Below, piece by piece: positions 1 through 6,252 of a DNA stretch of 9,236 nt (its first letter is position 1; each line of letters begins with the position of its first letter). Position numbers and translations under genes: made by a program. Source of the stretch: Oscillospiraceae bacterium (GTDB lineage: Bacteria > Bacillota > Clostridia > Oscillospirales > UBA929); the NCBI GenBank assembly GCA_031271525.1, contig JAISVO010000120.1:1-9236 (forward strand), read 5' to 3'. The notes beneath the pieces were generated by a model. The model was not told where the DNA came from. It saw only the letters and a program-made list of their open reading frames with translations, and did not search any database.

Positions 1-1
1 C

Positions 2-625
2 GCGGTCAAGAGCAACTGCTCGCTGCAGAGTTATCTCCCGGCTCTCCATCCCCTGATGGAGTTCGGGCTGGAGAAGGTGTTGGCGTGTACCTACCAAGCA
101 ATCTCCGGAGCGAGCAAAACCTTTGAACGCTGGCCCGAAATGGTGGACAACATCATCCCATATATCCCGGGCGAGGAGGAGAAAAGCGAGGTCGAGCCGT
201 TAAAAATCTGGGGCTCTGTGCAGGATGGCATCATCATTCCGGCGAACGAGCCGTCGATCACGGTGCAGTGCCTCCGCGTCCCTGTGAGTAACGGTCACAT
301 GGCGGCGGTCTTCGCCTCCTTTCGCCAAAAGCCTTCGCTGGACGAGGTTCTTTCCCGCTGGAACAGCTATTCCGGCATCCCCCAAGCTCTGGCGCTGCCG
401 TCCGCGCCCCGGAAATTCCTGCATGTCTTTACTGAGAATGACCGCCCCCAGACTCGTCTGGACCGGGGTCTAGAGGGCGGCATGGCGGTGTCGGTAGGCC
501 GTCTCCGGGAGGACAGTCAGTACGACATCAAATTTGTCTCGCTGTCCCACAACACCCTGCGGGGCGCCGCCGGGGGCGGCGTCCTCCTCGCCGAGCTGCT
601 GTGCGCGGAGGGTTATATCTCATGA
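2..625 (+). CDS. asd: Aspartate-semialdehyde dehydrogenase, C-terminal part (5' truncated by window)
   Basis: NADPH-dependent reduction of aspartyl phosphate to aspartate semialdehyde, the branch point for lysine/DAP, threonine and methionine; cytosolic. The reading frame is open from base 2, so the gene begins upstream; about 207 residues are present of the roughly 360 usual for the family, and the N-terminal Rossmann part is missing. The fragment starts at the active site: the catalytic Cys is fragment residue 6 in KSNCSLQ. It is followed by the PYIPGEEEKSEVEPLKIWG block (residues about 53-71) and by RVPVSNGH with the conserved Arg92 and His99. The C-terminal SHNTLRGAAGG is also typical. 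The sequence is of the type common in clostridia. Its stop overlaps the ald start as ATGA (622-625), so translation is probably coupled. Identification is firm; only the N-terminus is unseen. Confidence 0.95.
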   Translation, partial: AVKSNCSLQSYLPALHPLMEFGLEKVLACTYQAISGASKTFERWPEMVDNIIPYIPGEEEKSEVEPLKIWGSVQDGIIIPANEPSITVQCLRVPVSNGHMAAVFASFRQKPSLDEVLSRWNSYSGIPQALALPSAPRKFLHVFTENDRPQTRLDRGLEGGMAVSVGRLREDSQYDIKFVSLSHNTLRGAAGGGVLLAELLCAEGYIS

Positions 626-1719
626 GGATCGGTATACCGAGGGAAATCAAGTCGCAGGAGAATCGGGTGGCGGCGTTGCCCTCCGGTGTCTCCAGTTTTG
701 CCGAGGCGGGGCACACCGTCTTTATCGAAACCGGCGCGGGTCTCGGCAGCGGCTTCAGCGACGCCGAGTACGCGGCGGCGGGGGCGGAGATCCTTCCAAG
801 CGCGGAGGACGTGTATCAAGCAGCCGATATGATCTACAAAGTCAAGGAGCCGCTCCCTGCGGAGTATCCATACCTCAAACCGGGACAGGTGTTGTTTACG
901 TACCTCCATCTCGCGCCTGATCCGCTTCAGACGAAAGCCCTGCTGGACGCGAACGTTACGGCGATCGCCTATGAGACGGTGCAGCTCCCCGACCGATCCC
1001 TCCCCCTTTTGGCGCCGATGAGCGCGATTGCGGGCCGGATGTCGGTGCAGGTGGGAGCGACCCTCCTCCAGAAGTACAACGAGGGCCGGGGGATCCTCTT
1101 GGGCGGCGTCCCAGGGGTGGAACCGGGCCACGTTGTCATTGTCGGCGGCGGCGTCGTCGGTCTGAACGCCGCCAAGATGGCGGCGGGGCTTGGGGCGAGG
1201 GTCACCATCCTCGACATCTCGCTGGAGCGGCTCGCATATATTAACGACATCCTCGGCGTCGTCACCCTGATGTCAAACAGCTACAATATCGCAAAAGCGG
1301 CGGAGGAGGCGGACCTGCTGATCGGCGCGGTGCTGATCCCCGGCGGGCGCGCCCCGAAGGTCGTCACCCGGAGGATGGTGGAGAGTATGCGTCCCGGCGC
1401 GGTGGTAGTGGACATCGCAATCGACCAAGGCGGCTCGGTCGAGACGGTCGACCGGCTGACGAGCCACGAAAGCCCCTACTATGTCGAGCACGGTATCGTA
1501 CATTACTCGGTCCCCAACATGCCCGGCGCGGTTCCCCGCACCTCTACCTTCGCGCTGGCGAACGCCACCATGCCCTATGCCCTCCAACTCGCGAACAAGG
1601 GCGCGGAGAAGGCGCTCCGGGAGAACCCCGCGCTGGCAAAAGGCTTGAATGTCTGTCAAGGTAAGATCATGAACAAGGCTGTGGCCGAGGCACAGGGACT
1701 TCCCTATTCATCTTTTTAG
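622..1719 (+). CDS. ald: Alanine dehydrogenase
   Basis: NAD-dependent interconversion of L-alanine with pyruvate and ammonia; cytosolic, AlaDH/PNT family. The 365-residue length is normal. The start is the ATG at 622, not the in-frame GTG at 601: the protein then begins MRIGIPREIK as in the family, and GGAGGG (607-612) lies 9 nt upstream. Visible key residues match the known enzymes: Arg15, Lys75 (KVKEP), His96 (YLHLAPD), Ser134, the dinucleotide loop GGGVVG (175-180), Asp198 at the end of the second Rossmann strand, and Asp268 in DIAIDQGG. The gene overlaps asd by 4 nt and is followed by dapA 12 nt later, so it is embedded in a lysine/DAP operon. The likely role there is pyruvate supply for DapA or alanine supply for peptidoglycan; the sequence does not decide between them. 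Confidence 0.95.
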   Translation: MRIGIPREIKSQENRVAALPSGVSSFAEAGHTVFIETGAGLGSGFSDAEYAAAGAEILPSAEDVYQAADMIYKVKEPLPAEYPYLKPGQVLFTYLHLAPDPLQTKALLDANVTAIAYETVQLPDRSLPLLAPMSAIAGRMSVQVGATLLQKYNEGRGILLGGVPGVEPGHVVIVGGGVVGLNAAKMAAGLGARVTILDISLERLAYINDILGVVTLMSNSYNIAKAAEEADLLIGAVLIPGGRAPKVVTRRMVESMRPGAVVVDIAIDQGGSVETVDRLTSHESPYYVEHGIVHYSVPNMPGAVPRTSTFALANATMPYALQLANKGAEKALRENPALAKGLNVCQGKIMNKAVAEAQGLPYSSF

Positions 1720-1723
1720 GAGG
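1718..1723 (+). promoter_or_regulatory. Ribosome binding site of dapA overlapping the ald stop codon
   Basis: AGGAGG begins inside the TAG stop of ald (1717-1719) and lies 8 nt before the dapA ATG. It fixes the dapA start. Ribosomes terminating on ald would occupy this site, which suggests coupling. Confidence 0.85.
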
Positions 1724-1731
1724 CGTCAACC

Positions 1732-2616
1732 ATGAAAACCCCGGTATTCACCGGTTCGGCGGTCGCGATTGTCACTCCCTTCCGCGAGGGAAACGTGGAC
1801 TACGACAAATACGGTGAGCTGATCGACTGGCAGATCAAAGAGGGCACACAGGCGATTGTCGCCTGCGGCACCACCGGCGAGGCGTCCACGATGAACGACA
1901 GGGAGCATCTGGACACCATTGGGTACGCGGTCAAGCGGGTCGCCGGGCGGGTCCCCGTCATTGCGGGCACAGGGTCCAACGACACCGGGCACGCGCTGGA
2001 GCTTAGCTTGGAGGCGTGCCACCGAGGCGCGGACGCGCTCTTGGTCGTCACCCCTTATTACAACAAGACGAGTCAGCACGGCTTGGTGAAGCACTACTAT
2101 TGCATCGCGGACCGTGTGACCAGACCGATCATCCTCTACGATGTCCCGAGCCGCACCGGGATGAGCTACAGTTTAGATACATATCGGGAACTCTCGAAAC
2201 ACGAGCGGATTGTCGGCACCAAGGAGGCGAGCGGCAACTTCTCATTGATCGCGCAGATCCGCGCCCATTTGGGCGGCGAGATGCTGGTTTGGAGCGGCAA
2301 CTGCAACGAAACCCTCCCGATTATGGCACTGGGTGGCTTGGGCGTCATCTCGGTGGCGGCCAACATCATACCGGCCGAGATGCAGGCAATCTGCAAGCTG
2401 TTCGCGGAGGGGAGCACCAAGGAGAGCGAGGCGCGGTTCCTCAAAGCGATCCCGCTGATGGACGCCCTCTTCTGCGAGGTCAACCCCGTCCCGGTCAAGA
2501 CCGCGATGAACCTGATGGGGCTCTGCTCGGGCGAACTCCGTATGCCGCTGACCGAGATGCTCCCGAAGAATTTTGACCATCTGGTCGGCGTCATGCGTGA
2601 CTACGGATTGTTATAA
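1732..2616 (+). CDS. dapA: 4-hydroxy-tetrahydrodipicolinate synthase (DHDPS)
   Basis: Condenses pyruvate with aspartate semialdehyde, the first committed step to DAP and lysine; a cytosolic (beta/alpha)8-barrel class I aldolase-type enzyme. The 294 residues are full length. The Schiff-base lysine is Lys164 (GTKEASG). The catalytic triad is Thr48 (GTTGE), Tyr110 (PYYNK) and Tyr136 (YDVPSRT), and Arg141 binds the second substrate. At positions equivalent to the E. coli lysine allosteric site, His53 is replaced by Asp56 and Glu84 by His87, while His59, Asn83 and Tyr109 are kept. This hints at weak or absent lysine feedback, as known for several Gram-positive enzymes (inference). The gene follows ald and is separated from dapB by only 3 nt. 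Confidence 0.97.
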   Translation: MKTPVFTGSAVAIVTPFREGNVDYDKYGELIDWQIKEGTQAIVACGTTGEASTMNDREHLDTIGYAVKRVAGRVPVIAGTGSNDTGHALELSLEACHRGADALLVVTPYYNKTSQHGLVKHYYCIADRVTRPIILYDVPSRTGMSYSLDTYRELSKHERIVGTKEASGNFSLIAQIRAHLGGEMLVWSGNCNETLPIMALGGLGVISVAANIIPAEMQAICKLFAEGSTKESEARFLKAIPLMDALFCEVNPVPVKTAMNLMGLCSGELRMPLTEMLPKNFDHLVGVMRDYGLL

Positions 2617-2619
2617 ACT

Positions 2620-3384
2620 ATGTCGAAAATACAAATGATGCTCTGCGGCTGCAACGGCCGTATGGGGCAAACGGTCTCCCGACTCTGCGCCGGACGGGAG
2701 GACATTGACATCATCGCGGGGTGCGATATCGCCGGGTCAAACGCTTTTCAGTATCCTGTCTTCGCGAAGCCGGAGAACTGCCCCGAGCGCCCCGACGTGC
2801 TTGTGGATTTTTCGTCGCCCGCTTCGCTGAACGGGCTTCTGTACTGCGGGACTGCGGGTGTCCCGGTGATCCTCTGCTCCACCGGCTATGACGCGGAGCA
2901 ATTGGCTGCGATAGAGGTCGCTTCGCTAAAACTCCCCGTATTCCGATCGGGGAATATGTCGCTTGGTATACATTTGTTGTTGCAGCTTGTCCAAAACGCG
3001 GTGTCGGCGCTGGGGAGCGATTTCGATGTGGAGATCATCGAACGCCACCACCGGAACAAGGTGGACGCTCCCAGCGGCACCGCCTTGATGCTCTACGACG
3101 CGCTCTCCGGCGCGCTGCCCTACCGGCCCGAGCCGGTTTACAACCGCCAGCCGGTACGGGAGAAGCGCGGGGATAAAGAGATCGGGATCCATTCGGTGCG
3201 GGGCGGTACGATCACCGGCGAGCACGAGGTGGTCTTCGCGGGTCACGACGAGGTGATCACAATCACCCATTCGGCGCGGAGCCGGGAGGTGTTCGCCGCC
3301 GGCGCGATCCGTGCCGCGCTCTTCATGGCGAGCATTGACAAACCCGGATTGTACGACATGCGAGACGTCGTATCTTCGATGTAG
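2620..3384 (+). CDS. dapB: 4-hydroxy-tetrahydrodipicolinate reductase
   Basis: NAD(P)H-dependent reduction of the DapA product to tetrahydrodipicolinate; cytosolic. At 254 residues it has the normal family length. The nucleotide-binding loop is GCNGRMG (10-16). The family signature is at 140-154, ERHHRNKVDAPSGTA, with His143/His144 and Lys147 as catalytic and substrate-binding residues. The C-terminal PGLYDMRDV is typical. The start at 2620 gives the expected short lead into the nucleotide loop; the ATGs at 2635 and 2638 would cut too close to it. No good Shine-Dalgarno sequence precedes the start. Because dapA stops only 3 nt upstream, translation is probably by re-initiation from dapA, which would keep the two enzymes in fixed ratio. 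Confidence 0.96.
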   Translation: MSKIQMMLCGCNGRMGQTVSRLCAGREDIDIIAGCDIAGSNAFQYPVFAKPENCPERPDVLVDFSSPASLNGLLYCGTAGVPVILCSTGYDAEQLAAIEVASLKLPVFRSGNMSLGIHLLLQLVQNAVSALGSDFDVEIIERHHRNKVDAPSGTALMLYDALSGALPYRPEPVYNRQPVREKRGDKEIGIHSVRGGTITGEHEVVFAGHDEVITITHSARSREVFAAGAIRAALFMASIDKPGLYDMRDVVSSM

Positions 3385-3434
3385 GGCGCGCTGCATGGTT
3401 CGCATACACCCGATTTGAACGGAGGCTAAATTCT

Positions 3435-3893
3435 ATGTCAGTCATCGGAACGCAAAACATCACCCAAGTGGCGCTGATCGTCAGCGACATCGAGAAGACC
3501 AAGAAAAAACTTGCGCAATTCTTCGGTATCGAACCGCCCCAGACGATGGACGGCGGGGACTACGCGGTCACACAGACCGAGTATAAGAAGAACCCCGCGC
3601 CTGACGCGAAGTGCCAAATGGCGTTCTTCAACGTCGGAAACGGAGTTCAGTTGGAGCTGATCCAGCCCAATGAGGAGCCGAGTGTCTGGCGGGACTTCCT
3701 CAACGAGAAGGGTGAGGGGATCCACCATATCGCATTCGGCGTCAAGGGGATGGACGATAAAGTCGCGTCCTGCGAGGCGTTCGGGATGACGCTGGTGCAA
3801 AGGGGGAACTACGGGAGCGGCAACGGCTGTTACTCTTACTTGGAGGGCGGCGAGGGTCTTCCCCTGCTGATTGAGCTGCTGGAAAATTTCTAG
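3435..3893 (+). CDS. VOC (glyoxalase/methylmalonyl-CoA epimerase-like) superfamily protein
   Basis: A 152-residue protein with two beta-alpha-beta-beta-beta modules of the vicinal oxygen chelate fold (about 7-76 and 93-149). The substrate is not known from sequence. The usual first metal ligand His (as in KIDHIGIAV-type starts) is replaced by Gln11 in NITQVAL. The other likely ligands are Glu74 (QLELIQP), His98 (GIHHIAFGV) and Glu147 (LIELLE). A Gln/Glu/His/Glu set is the one known from human glyoxalase I, while methylmalonyl-CoA epimerases use His/Gln/His/Glu, so function cannot be assigned by name. GGAGG at 3421-3425 with a 9-nt spacer fixes the start. It lies 50 nt after dapB with no terminator seen, so it may be the last gene of the operon. 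Its stop codon overlaps that of the convergent anti-sigma gene. Confidence 0.8.
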   Translation: MSVIGTQNITQVALIVSDIEKTKKKLAQFFGIEPPQTMDGGDYAVTQTEYKKNPAPDAKCQMAFFNVGNGVQLELIQPNEEPSVWRDFLNEKGEGIHHIAFGVKGMDDKVASCEAFGMTLVQRGNYGSGNGCYSYLEGGEGLPLLIELLENF

Positions 3894-4573
3894 TCAGGTG
3901 ACGGCGAGGGGGACGGTGAGGGTTCCGGTGGCGATCCCTCCGCAACATTAGCCTGACTTCCCTCCTCCTCGAAGCGCCCCACGCCGCTCGTCGCGCCGCC
4001 CATCGGCGTGTCCGCATACGTTTCCGGCGCTTCTCCGGCACCGCTATCCGTGCCCGCAATCTTGGGTGGCGCGGCGTTGTCCTCCGTGAAGGATAATTCC
4101 GGTTCGGGCAGAGCCGCCGGCGCTTCGGGTGCTGCCGGAGCGGGCATTGTGTCATTGGCTCCGCCCGTGTAGCCGTTCTCGTCCGCCGGTTCGGCGGCGT
4201 CAAACGTGACCCCTGCTTCCTCGCTGACGCTCTCGATATCGTTTTGCGAGGTGGCGCTCGGCCGTGGCTCCGCTTGGGTTGAGACTAGCCACACGGCGGC
4301 GAGACACGCCGCGACCCCGAGTAAGCTGGCGACCACCCGTCGGCGGCGAGGCGGCTCCTCGCCAAGCCCGTAACGGTAGACCGTCCCGGGCACGAGGGTG
4401 TCGGGCGCGTTTTCCTCAAGGCCGGCGAACCCGTCCCGCATGGCTAAAAAGTCTTGATACAGTGCCCGGCAGGACGGACAGTCCTCCATGTGCTCCCGCA
4501 GAAGGGCGGCGTCGGTCTCGCTAAGCTCGCCGTCCAACAGCGCGCTGACGGCTTCGATATCGCATCGGTTCAT
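3890..4573 (-). CDS. Zinc-finger anti-sigma factor, single membrane span
   Basis: A 227-residue protein that should bind and hold the ECF sigma factor encoded just upstream. The N-terminal anti-sigma domain (about 1-55) carries the zinc motif of this family: Cys4, then His28-x3-Cys32-x2-Cys35 (HMEDCPSC). A basic RRRR (76-79) precedes a single hydrophobic span at about 80-98, giving a cytosolic N-terminus and an external C-terminus. The external part (about 100-227) is acidic and rich in Ala, Pro, Gly and Glu, and ends in PSPSPSPSPD; I recognise no sensory domain in it. Its ATG overlaps the sigma stop as ATGA (4570-4573), the usual arrangement for coupled sigma/anti-sigma synthesis. Release of sigma would normally follow conformational change or proteolysis; which signal acts here is unknown. 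Confidence 0.85.
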   Translation of the reverse strand: MNRCDIEAVSALLDGELSETDAALLREHMEDCPSCRALYQDFLAMRDGFAGLEENAPDTLVPGTVYRYGLGEEPPRRRRVVASLLGVAACLAAVWLVSTQAEPRPSATSQNDIESVSEEAGVTFDAAEPADENGYTGGANDTMPAPAAPEAPAALPEPELSFTEDNAAPPKIAGTDSGAGEAPETYADTPMGGATSGVGRFEEEGSQANVAEGSPPEPSPSPSPSPD

Positions 4574-5121
4574 CTCCGGCCCACCCCCTTCCGACTGTTA
4601 GACGCTCGATCCGGCGAAACGTTCCCGCTTTTAATCAAAAGTTCCCGCAAAGCTGTCCGCGCCCGCGCGAGACGGCTTTTCACGGTCCCCTCCTCCAGCC
4701 CCGTCGCCTCGCCGATCTCTTTGTAGCTCAGCCCGGCGGTCTCCCGGAGCAGGAGGATTTGCCGCGCTTCGCACGGAAGCTTATACAGCGCGTCTTCCAA
4801 AGCGGAAGCCAGTTCCTTCTTCTCCAGTGCCAGCGCCGGTTCAAACCGCTCGTCCGGCACCGACAGCTCGGAGTCGGTGAGGGGAAGCATTTCCCGCCCC
4901 CGCGCTTTCTTTCGGGCGTAGTCGGTGCAGGTGTTGACCGCCATTCGGTAGAGCCAGGTGGAGGGCGACGCGTCGCCGCGAAACGTCTCCATCCCGCGCC
5001 AAGCCTTGATGAAGACCTCTTGGCACAGGTCAAAGGCATCGTCGGCCGACCGGCAGGAACGCAGACAGATGTTGTATACCGCTTTTTCGTGCTGTTGCAC
5101 AAACACTGAGAATTCATCCAT
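4570..5121 (-). CDS. ECF-type RNA polymerase sigma factor
   Basis: A 183-residue group IV sigma-70 factor that directs RNA polymerase to a stress or envelope regulon. Region 2 spans about 5-75 and includes the DLCQEVFIKAW core-binding segment and the STWLYRMAVNTCTDYARK -10 recognition helix. Region 4 spans about 108-162 and includes LPCEARQILLLRE and the helix-turn-helix GLSYKEIGEATGLEEGTVKSR. Region 3 is absent, as in ECF sigmas. I chose the ATG at 5121 (MDEFSVF) rather than the upstream ATG at 5163: a GGAGG stretch lies about 9 nt before 5121, and the longer form would add 14 residues encoded inside dus. The gene overlaps the end of dus by 8 nt and its own stop overlaps the anti-sigma start. 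A short basic tail (about 164-183) follows region 4. Confidence 0.92.
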   Translation of the reverse strand: MDEFSVFVQQHEKAVYNICLRSCRSADDAFDLCQEVFIKAWRGMETFRGDASPSTWLYRMAVNTCTDYARKKARGREMLPLTDSELSVPDERFEPALALEKKELASALEDALYKLPCEARQILLLRETAGLSYKEIGEATGLEEGTVKSRLARARTALRELLIKSGNVSPDRASNSRKGVGRR

Positions 5122-6052
5122 ACGGATCCCCCTCCCGGTCCATCCGGCGCAGTAAACGGGCAAAATCCTCGGGCGTCGCGAGGGTGTTCATCTCCCGGCG
5201 GAAAAAGGCCGCAAAAGGAAGTCCCCTCGTATACCACGCCAAGTGGCGGCGCATTTCTAGGCACGCCACCTTCTCTCCCTTGTCGGAGACCAGCAGCTCA
5301 AAGTGGCGTCTCGCTATATCGGTACGGAAAGTCTGCCCTTCCGGGACAAAGACGCAAGGGTTTCCCATACTCGCCCGTCCGATCATCCCCATCGCCGCTC
5401 CGGTGACCTTCAGGCAGCGCACCAAGTCGCTTAAGGAAAAAATGTCGCCGTTCGCGATCACCGGCACCGACACGGCCTTAACGACCTTCGCGATGCCGCT
5501 CCAGTCGGCGCGGCCCGAGTAGCCCTGCCGCCCGGTCCGCCCATGTACGCAGAAACCCGAAGCTCCCGCTTGTTCAAGCCTTTCAGCGAATTCCGCCGCG
5601 TTGAGGCTCCCCCCGTCGAAGCCGAGCCGCATCTTCACGGTTACCGGAACTTTGACGGCGTCGACCACCGTCCTGACGATGTTCGTGGCAAGCTCGGGGG
5701 AACGCATCAGGGCGCACCCATCCCCGTTCCGAACAATTTTCGGGGTCGGGCAGCCCATGTTGATGTCCAGCACATCCGCGCCCGAGATGTCCAGCGCCCG
5801 GAGCGCCCCCTCCGCCATACAGCCCGGATCGGAACCAAAGATCTGCGCCGCCGCCGGGTGCTCGTCCCCGCCGAGCCGGAGCAGTTGGCGGGATTTTTTG
5901 TCTTGGTAGCAGAGCGCTTTGGCGCTCACCATCTCGGTGACGGTATAGACCGGCGCAACCTCACGGCAGACAGTGCGGAATGCCCAGTCGGTGACGCCCG
6001 CCATTGGTGCCAGCGCCGCGACGGCGCTGATTTCCACATTCAAAAGCTTCAT
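5114..6052 (-). CDS. dus: tRNA-dihydrouridine synthase (DusB-like)
   Basis: FMN- and NADPH-dependent reduction of specific uridines to dihydrouridine in the tRNA D-loop; cytosolic. The 312 residues suit a bacterial DusB-type enzyme. Motifs in order: APMAGVTDWAFR (15-26, flavin site), QIFGSDP (70-76), DINMGCPTPKIVRNGDGCAL (96-115) with the catalytic acid Cys101, VKMRLGF (139-145), VHGRTGRQGYSG (169-180), VIANGDI (198-204) and MIGRASMGNP (223-232), the phosphate-binding end of the TIM barrel. A C-terminal helical tRNA-binding part follows. No Shine-Dalgarno sequence precedes the ATG; instead a -10-like TGATAAAAT ends 6 nt before it, so a leaderless transcript is possible. It is the first gene of a dus/sigma/anti-sigma unit. 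The exact Dus subfamily and target uridine cannot be settled here. Confidence 0.93.
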   Translation of the reverse strand: MKLLNVEISAVAALAPMAGVTDWAFRTVCREVAPVYTVTEMVSAKALCYQDKKSRQLLRLGGDEHPAAAQIFGSDPGCMAEGALRALDISGADVLDINMGCPTPKIVRNGDGCALMRSPELATNIVRTVVDAVKVPVTVKMRLGFDGGSLNAAEFAERLEQAGASGFCVHGRTGRQGYSGRADWSGIAKVVKAVSVPVIANGDIFSLSDLVRCLKVTGAAMGMIGRASMGNPCVFVPEGQTFRTDIARRHFELLVSDKGEKVACLEMRRHLAWYTRGLPFAAFFRREMNTLATPEDFARLLRRMDREGDPYG

Positions 6053-6058
6053 GGGGAT

Positions 6059-6087
6059 ATTTTATCACACCCCGGACGCCCGCGCAA
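6059..6087 (-). promoter_or_regulatory. Possible extended -10 promoter abutting dus
   Basis: On the minus strand TTGCGC (6087-6082) is followed after 17 nt by TAAAAT (6064-6059), preceded by TG one base away (TGATAAAAT). Only 6 nt separate the -10 from the dus ATG, so transcription would begin at or next to the start codon. The lack of any Shine-Dalgarno sequence before dus fits this. The -35 is weak, so confidence is moderate. Confidence 0.4.
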
Positions 6088-6088
6088 G

Positions 6089-6112
6089 AAAAAAAGCGGT
6101 CGGAGCGACGCC
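6089..6112 (-). terminator. Intrinsic-terminator-like hairpin facing dus
   Basis: Read on the minus strand, GCGTCG and CGACCGC form a 6-bp stem with one bulged C and a 3-nt loop, followed directly by seven T (6095-6089). It lies upstream of dus and downstream of the minus-strand -10 at 6143-6138. It could attenuate dus read-through from that promoter, or stop antisense transcription leaving the mazF side. The stem is short, so strength is uncertain. Confidence 0.45.
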
Positions 6113-6116
6113 TCTA

Positions 6117-6145
6117 TTGCAAAGCGCCTCCACATATGTTATACT
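6117..6145 (+). promoter_or_regulatory. Sigma-A-type promoter for mazF
   Basis: TTGCAA (6117-6122) and TATACT (6140-6145) are separated by 17 nt. An 8-bp palindrome ACATATGT (6132-6139) sits just before the -10. Start of transcription would be near 6152, leaving a leader of about 100 nt before mazF. A second TATAAT (6155-6160) has no -35 at proper spacing. Confidence 0.5.
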
Positions 6146-6160
6146 AATATCGCGTATAAT
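6138..6160. repeat. Inverted repeat TTATAC-n9-GTATAA over the promoter core
   Basis: TTATAC (6139-6144) and GTATAA (6154-6159) are perfect inverted copies separated by 9 nt. The symmetry puts -10-like hexamers on both strands: TATACT on plus (6140-6145) and TATAAC on minus (6143-6138), the latter with ACAACA 17 nt upstream of it. It may be a bidirectional promoter core or a repressor site. Confidence 0.45.
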
Positions 6161-6252
6161 TGTTGTCTTTCTGTGGAAAAATGCGGTTAACCGGATCAGC
6201 CTCCCCCCGGGGTGCGGAACGGTTGCATTCTTCCATAATGAGGTGACGTCGC

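Larger units (their letters stand above)
6053..6252. promoter_or_regulatory. Divergent control region between dus and mazF
   Basis: This 200-bp stretch has no credible gene on either strand; in particular no antitoxin-sized reading frame precedes mazF. It contains a promoter facing mazF (6117-6145), possible -10 boxes on both strands in the imperfect palindrome at 6138-6160, a minus-strand terminator-like hairpin (6089-6112), a possible minus-strand promoter abutting dus (6059-6087), and a perfect 10-bp palindrome CGGTTAACCG (6184-6193) in the mazF leader that could be an operator. The centre is clearly more A+T-rich than the flanking genes. Confidence 0.7.

Noticed and set aside
601..621. 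GTG start for ald at 601 (seven extra residues)
   Set aside because: The ATG at 622 has a well-spaced GGAGGG and gives the family's normal N-terminus MRIGIPREIK; the earlier GTG has no such site.
4264..4524. Plus-strand Arg/Pro-rich frame
   Set aside because: It is a shadow of the anti-sigma gene on the other strand, without a ribosome binding site.
5122..5163. Upstream ATG at 5163 for the ECF sigma factor
   Set aside because: It adds 14 residues unlike the sigma family, encoded inside dus, while the ATG at 5121 has a strong GGAGG about 9 nt upstream.
5543..6190. Long plus-strand open frame of 215 codons
   Set aside because: It is antisense to dus, has Arg/Pro/His-rich shadow composition and no ribosome binding site; G+C-rich DNA gives such frames freely.
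6205..6212. CCCCGGGG palindrome in the mazF leader
   Set aside because: No loop is possible without losing pairs, and such strings are expected in G+C-rich DNA.
6238..6246. Minimal ORF ATG-AGG-TGA overlapping the mazF ribosome binding site
   Set aside because: A two-codon frame formed by the GAGGTGA sequence itself; nothing else supports translation of it.
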